Below, piece by piece: positions 6,629 through 6,789 of a stretch of DNA of 6,789 nucleotides (positions within the stretch are counted from its first letter, which is position 1; each line of letters opens with the position of its first letter). Made by a program: the position numbers and the translations under genes. Source of the DNA: an uncultured Megamonas sp. (GTDB taxonomy: Bacteria > Bacillota > Negativicutes > Selenomonadales > Selenomonadaceae); contig USIX01000120.1 in NCBI GenBank assembly GCA_900554895.1, positions 1 through 6,789 on the forward strand. The letters run 5' to 3'. The notes beneath the pieces are model-generated. The model was not told the DNA's origin. It ran no database searches and saw nothing but the letters and a program-made list of their open reading frames with translations.

Positions 6629-6789
6629 AAGTGCTTATGTCTTAGAAAATTCCTTATTCATTGTGCTCGCTCTCGCCGCCTTAAAGGGCAAGCTACTAGC
6701 GTTTATATAGCACTCCAAAGGCGTAAATTCCCGACTAGCCATCGGTACATATATCGAAACTTTTGTTATTAAGCTATCCGATATTCTTT
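6629..6789. other. Upstream region of the AraC gene, no defensible gene
   Basis: On the - strand one frame is open from the window edge to a TAA at 6635-6637. It contains a 35-codon ATG-started stretch (6742-6635) with no ribosome site. The + strand also has a partly open frame here. Composition is more GC-rich and less AT-run-rich than the other spacers, especially 6661-6745. I found no convincing promoter for the AraC gene, no strong hairpin and no tRNA. It could be the tail of a gene, a regulatory leader or an interspersed repeat; nothing in the window decides. Confidence 0.35.

Noticed and set aside
6635..6742. 35-codon - strand ORF upstream of the AraC gene as a small protein or leader peptide
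   Set aside because: There is no ribosome site before its ATG, the frame is open further upstream to the window edge, and no domain or membrane pattern is visible.

Overview
This is a compact bacterial chromosomal segment. It has low-to-moderate GC in the genes, very AT-rich spacers, strong AAGGAGG-like Shine-Dalgarno sites and a taste for TTG starts. With an AMIN-plus-Amidase_3 cell wall amidase, NhaA and a ThiF-type TcdA, it suggests a Bacillota genome. A diderm Negativicutes-like lineage (Acidaminococcaceae, Selenomonadaceae or Veillonellaceae) is my best guess, by inference only. I see no phage structural genes, transposase, CRISPR array, tRNA or rRNA.

Layout. Positions 2-463 (+) hold the 3' part of a DUF5131 (phage Gp37/Gp68-like) gene whose start lies outside the window. 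A perfect 15-bp bidirectional terminator (464-502) separates it from a leftward three-gene unit. Transcribed right to left, that unit is nhaA (3664-2453), a divergent solitary ftsZ (about 2414-1269) and tcdA (1256-507), with gaps of about 38 and 12 nt. An AT-rich divergent spacer (3665-3851) carries candidate promoters for both directions. To its right run a HisM/GlnP-type amino-acid ABC permease (3852-4502) and, 20 nt later, a secreted N-acetylmuramoyl-L-alanine amidase (4523-5629). A second long hairpin (5659-5702) ends this unit and faces a convergent AraC-family regulator (about 6622-5708). The last 160 bases hold no gene I can defend, but they look unlike the other spacers.

How the genes fit together. 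nhaA-ftsZ-tcdA look co-transcribed but serve unrelated functions: Na+/H+ homeostasis, a tubulin-like GTPase and tRNA A37 modification. The rightward pair is an amino-acid permease without its ATPase or binding protein, followed by a peptidoglycan hydrolase. The two cell-division or cell-wall genes (ftsZ and the amidase) lie in divergent units either side of one promoter region.

The most interesting item is the FtsZ. It keeps the T7-loop catalytic NxDxxD but has an altered tubulin signature (GAGTGTG), a two-residue insertion after the T7 loop and a Phe/Asn/Ser-rich tail beyond the conserved C-terminal peptide. It also lies outside the usual ftsQ-ftsA-ftsZ division cluster. It may be a second, specialised FtsZ. 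I found no clear evidence of a wholly new multi-gene system.
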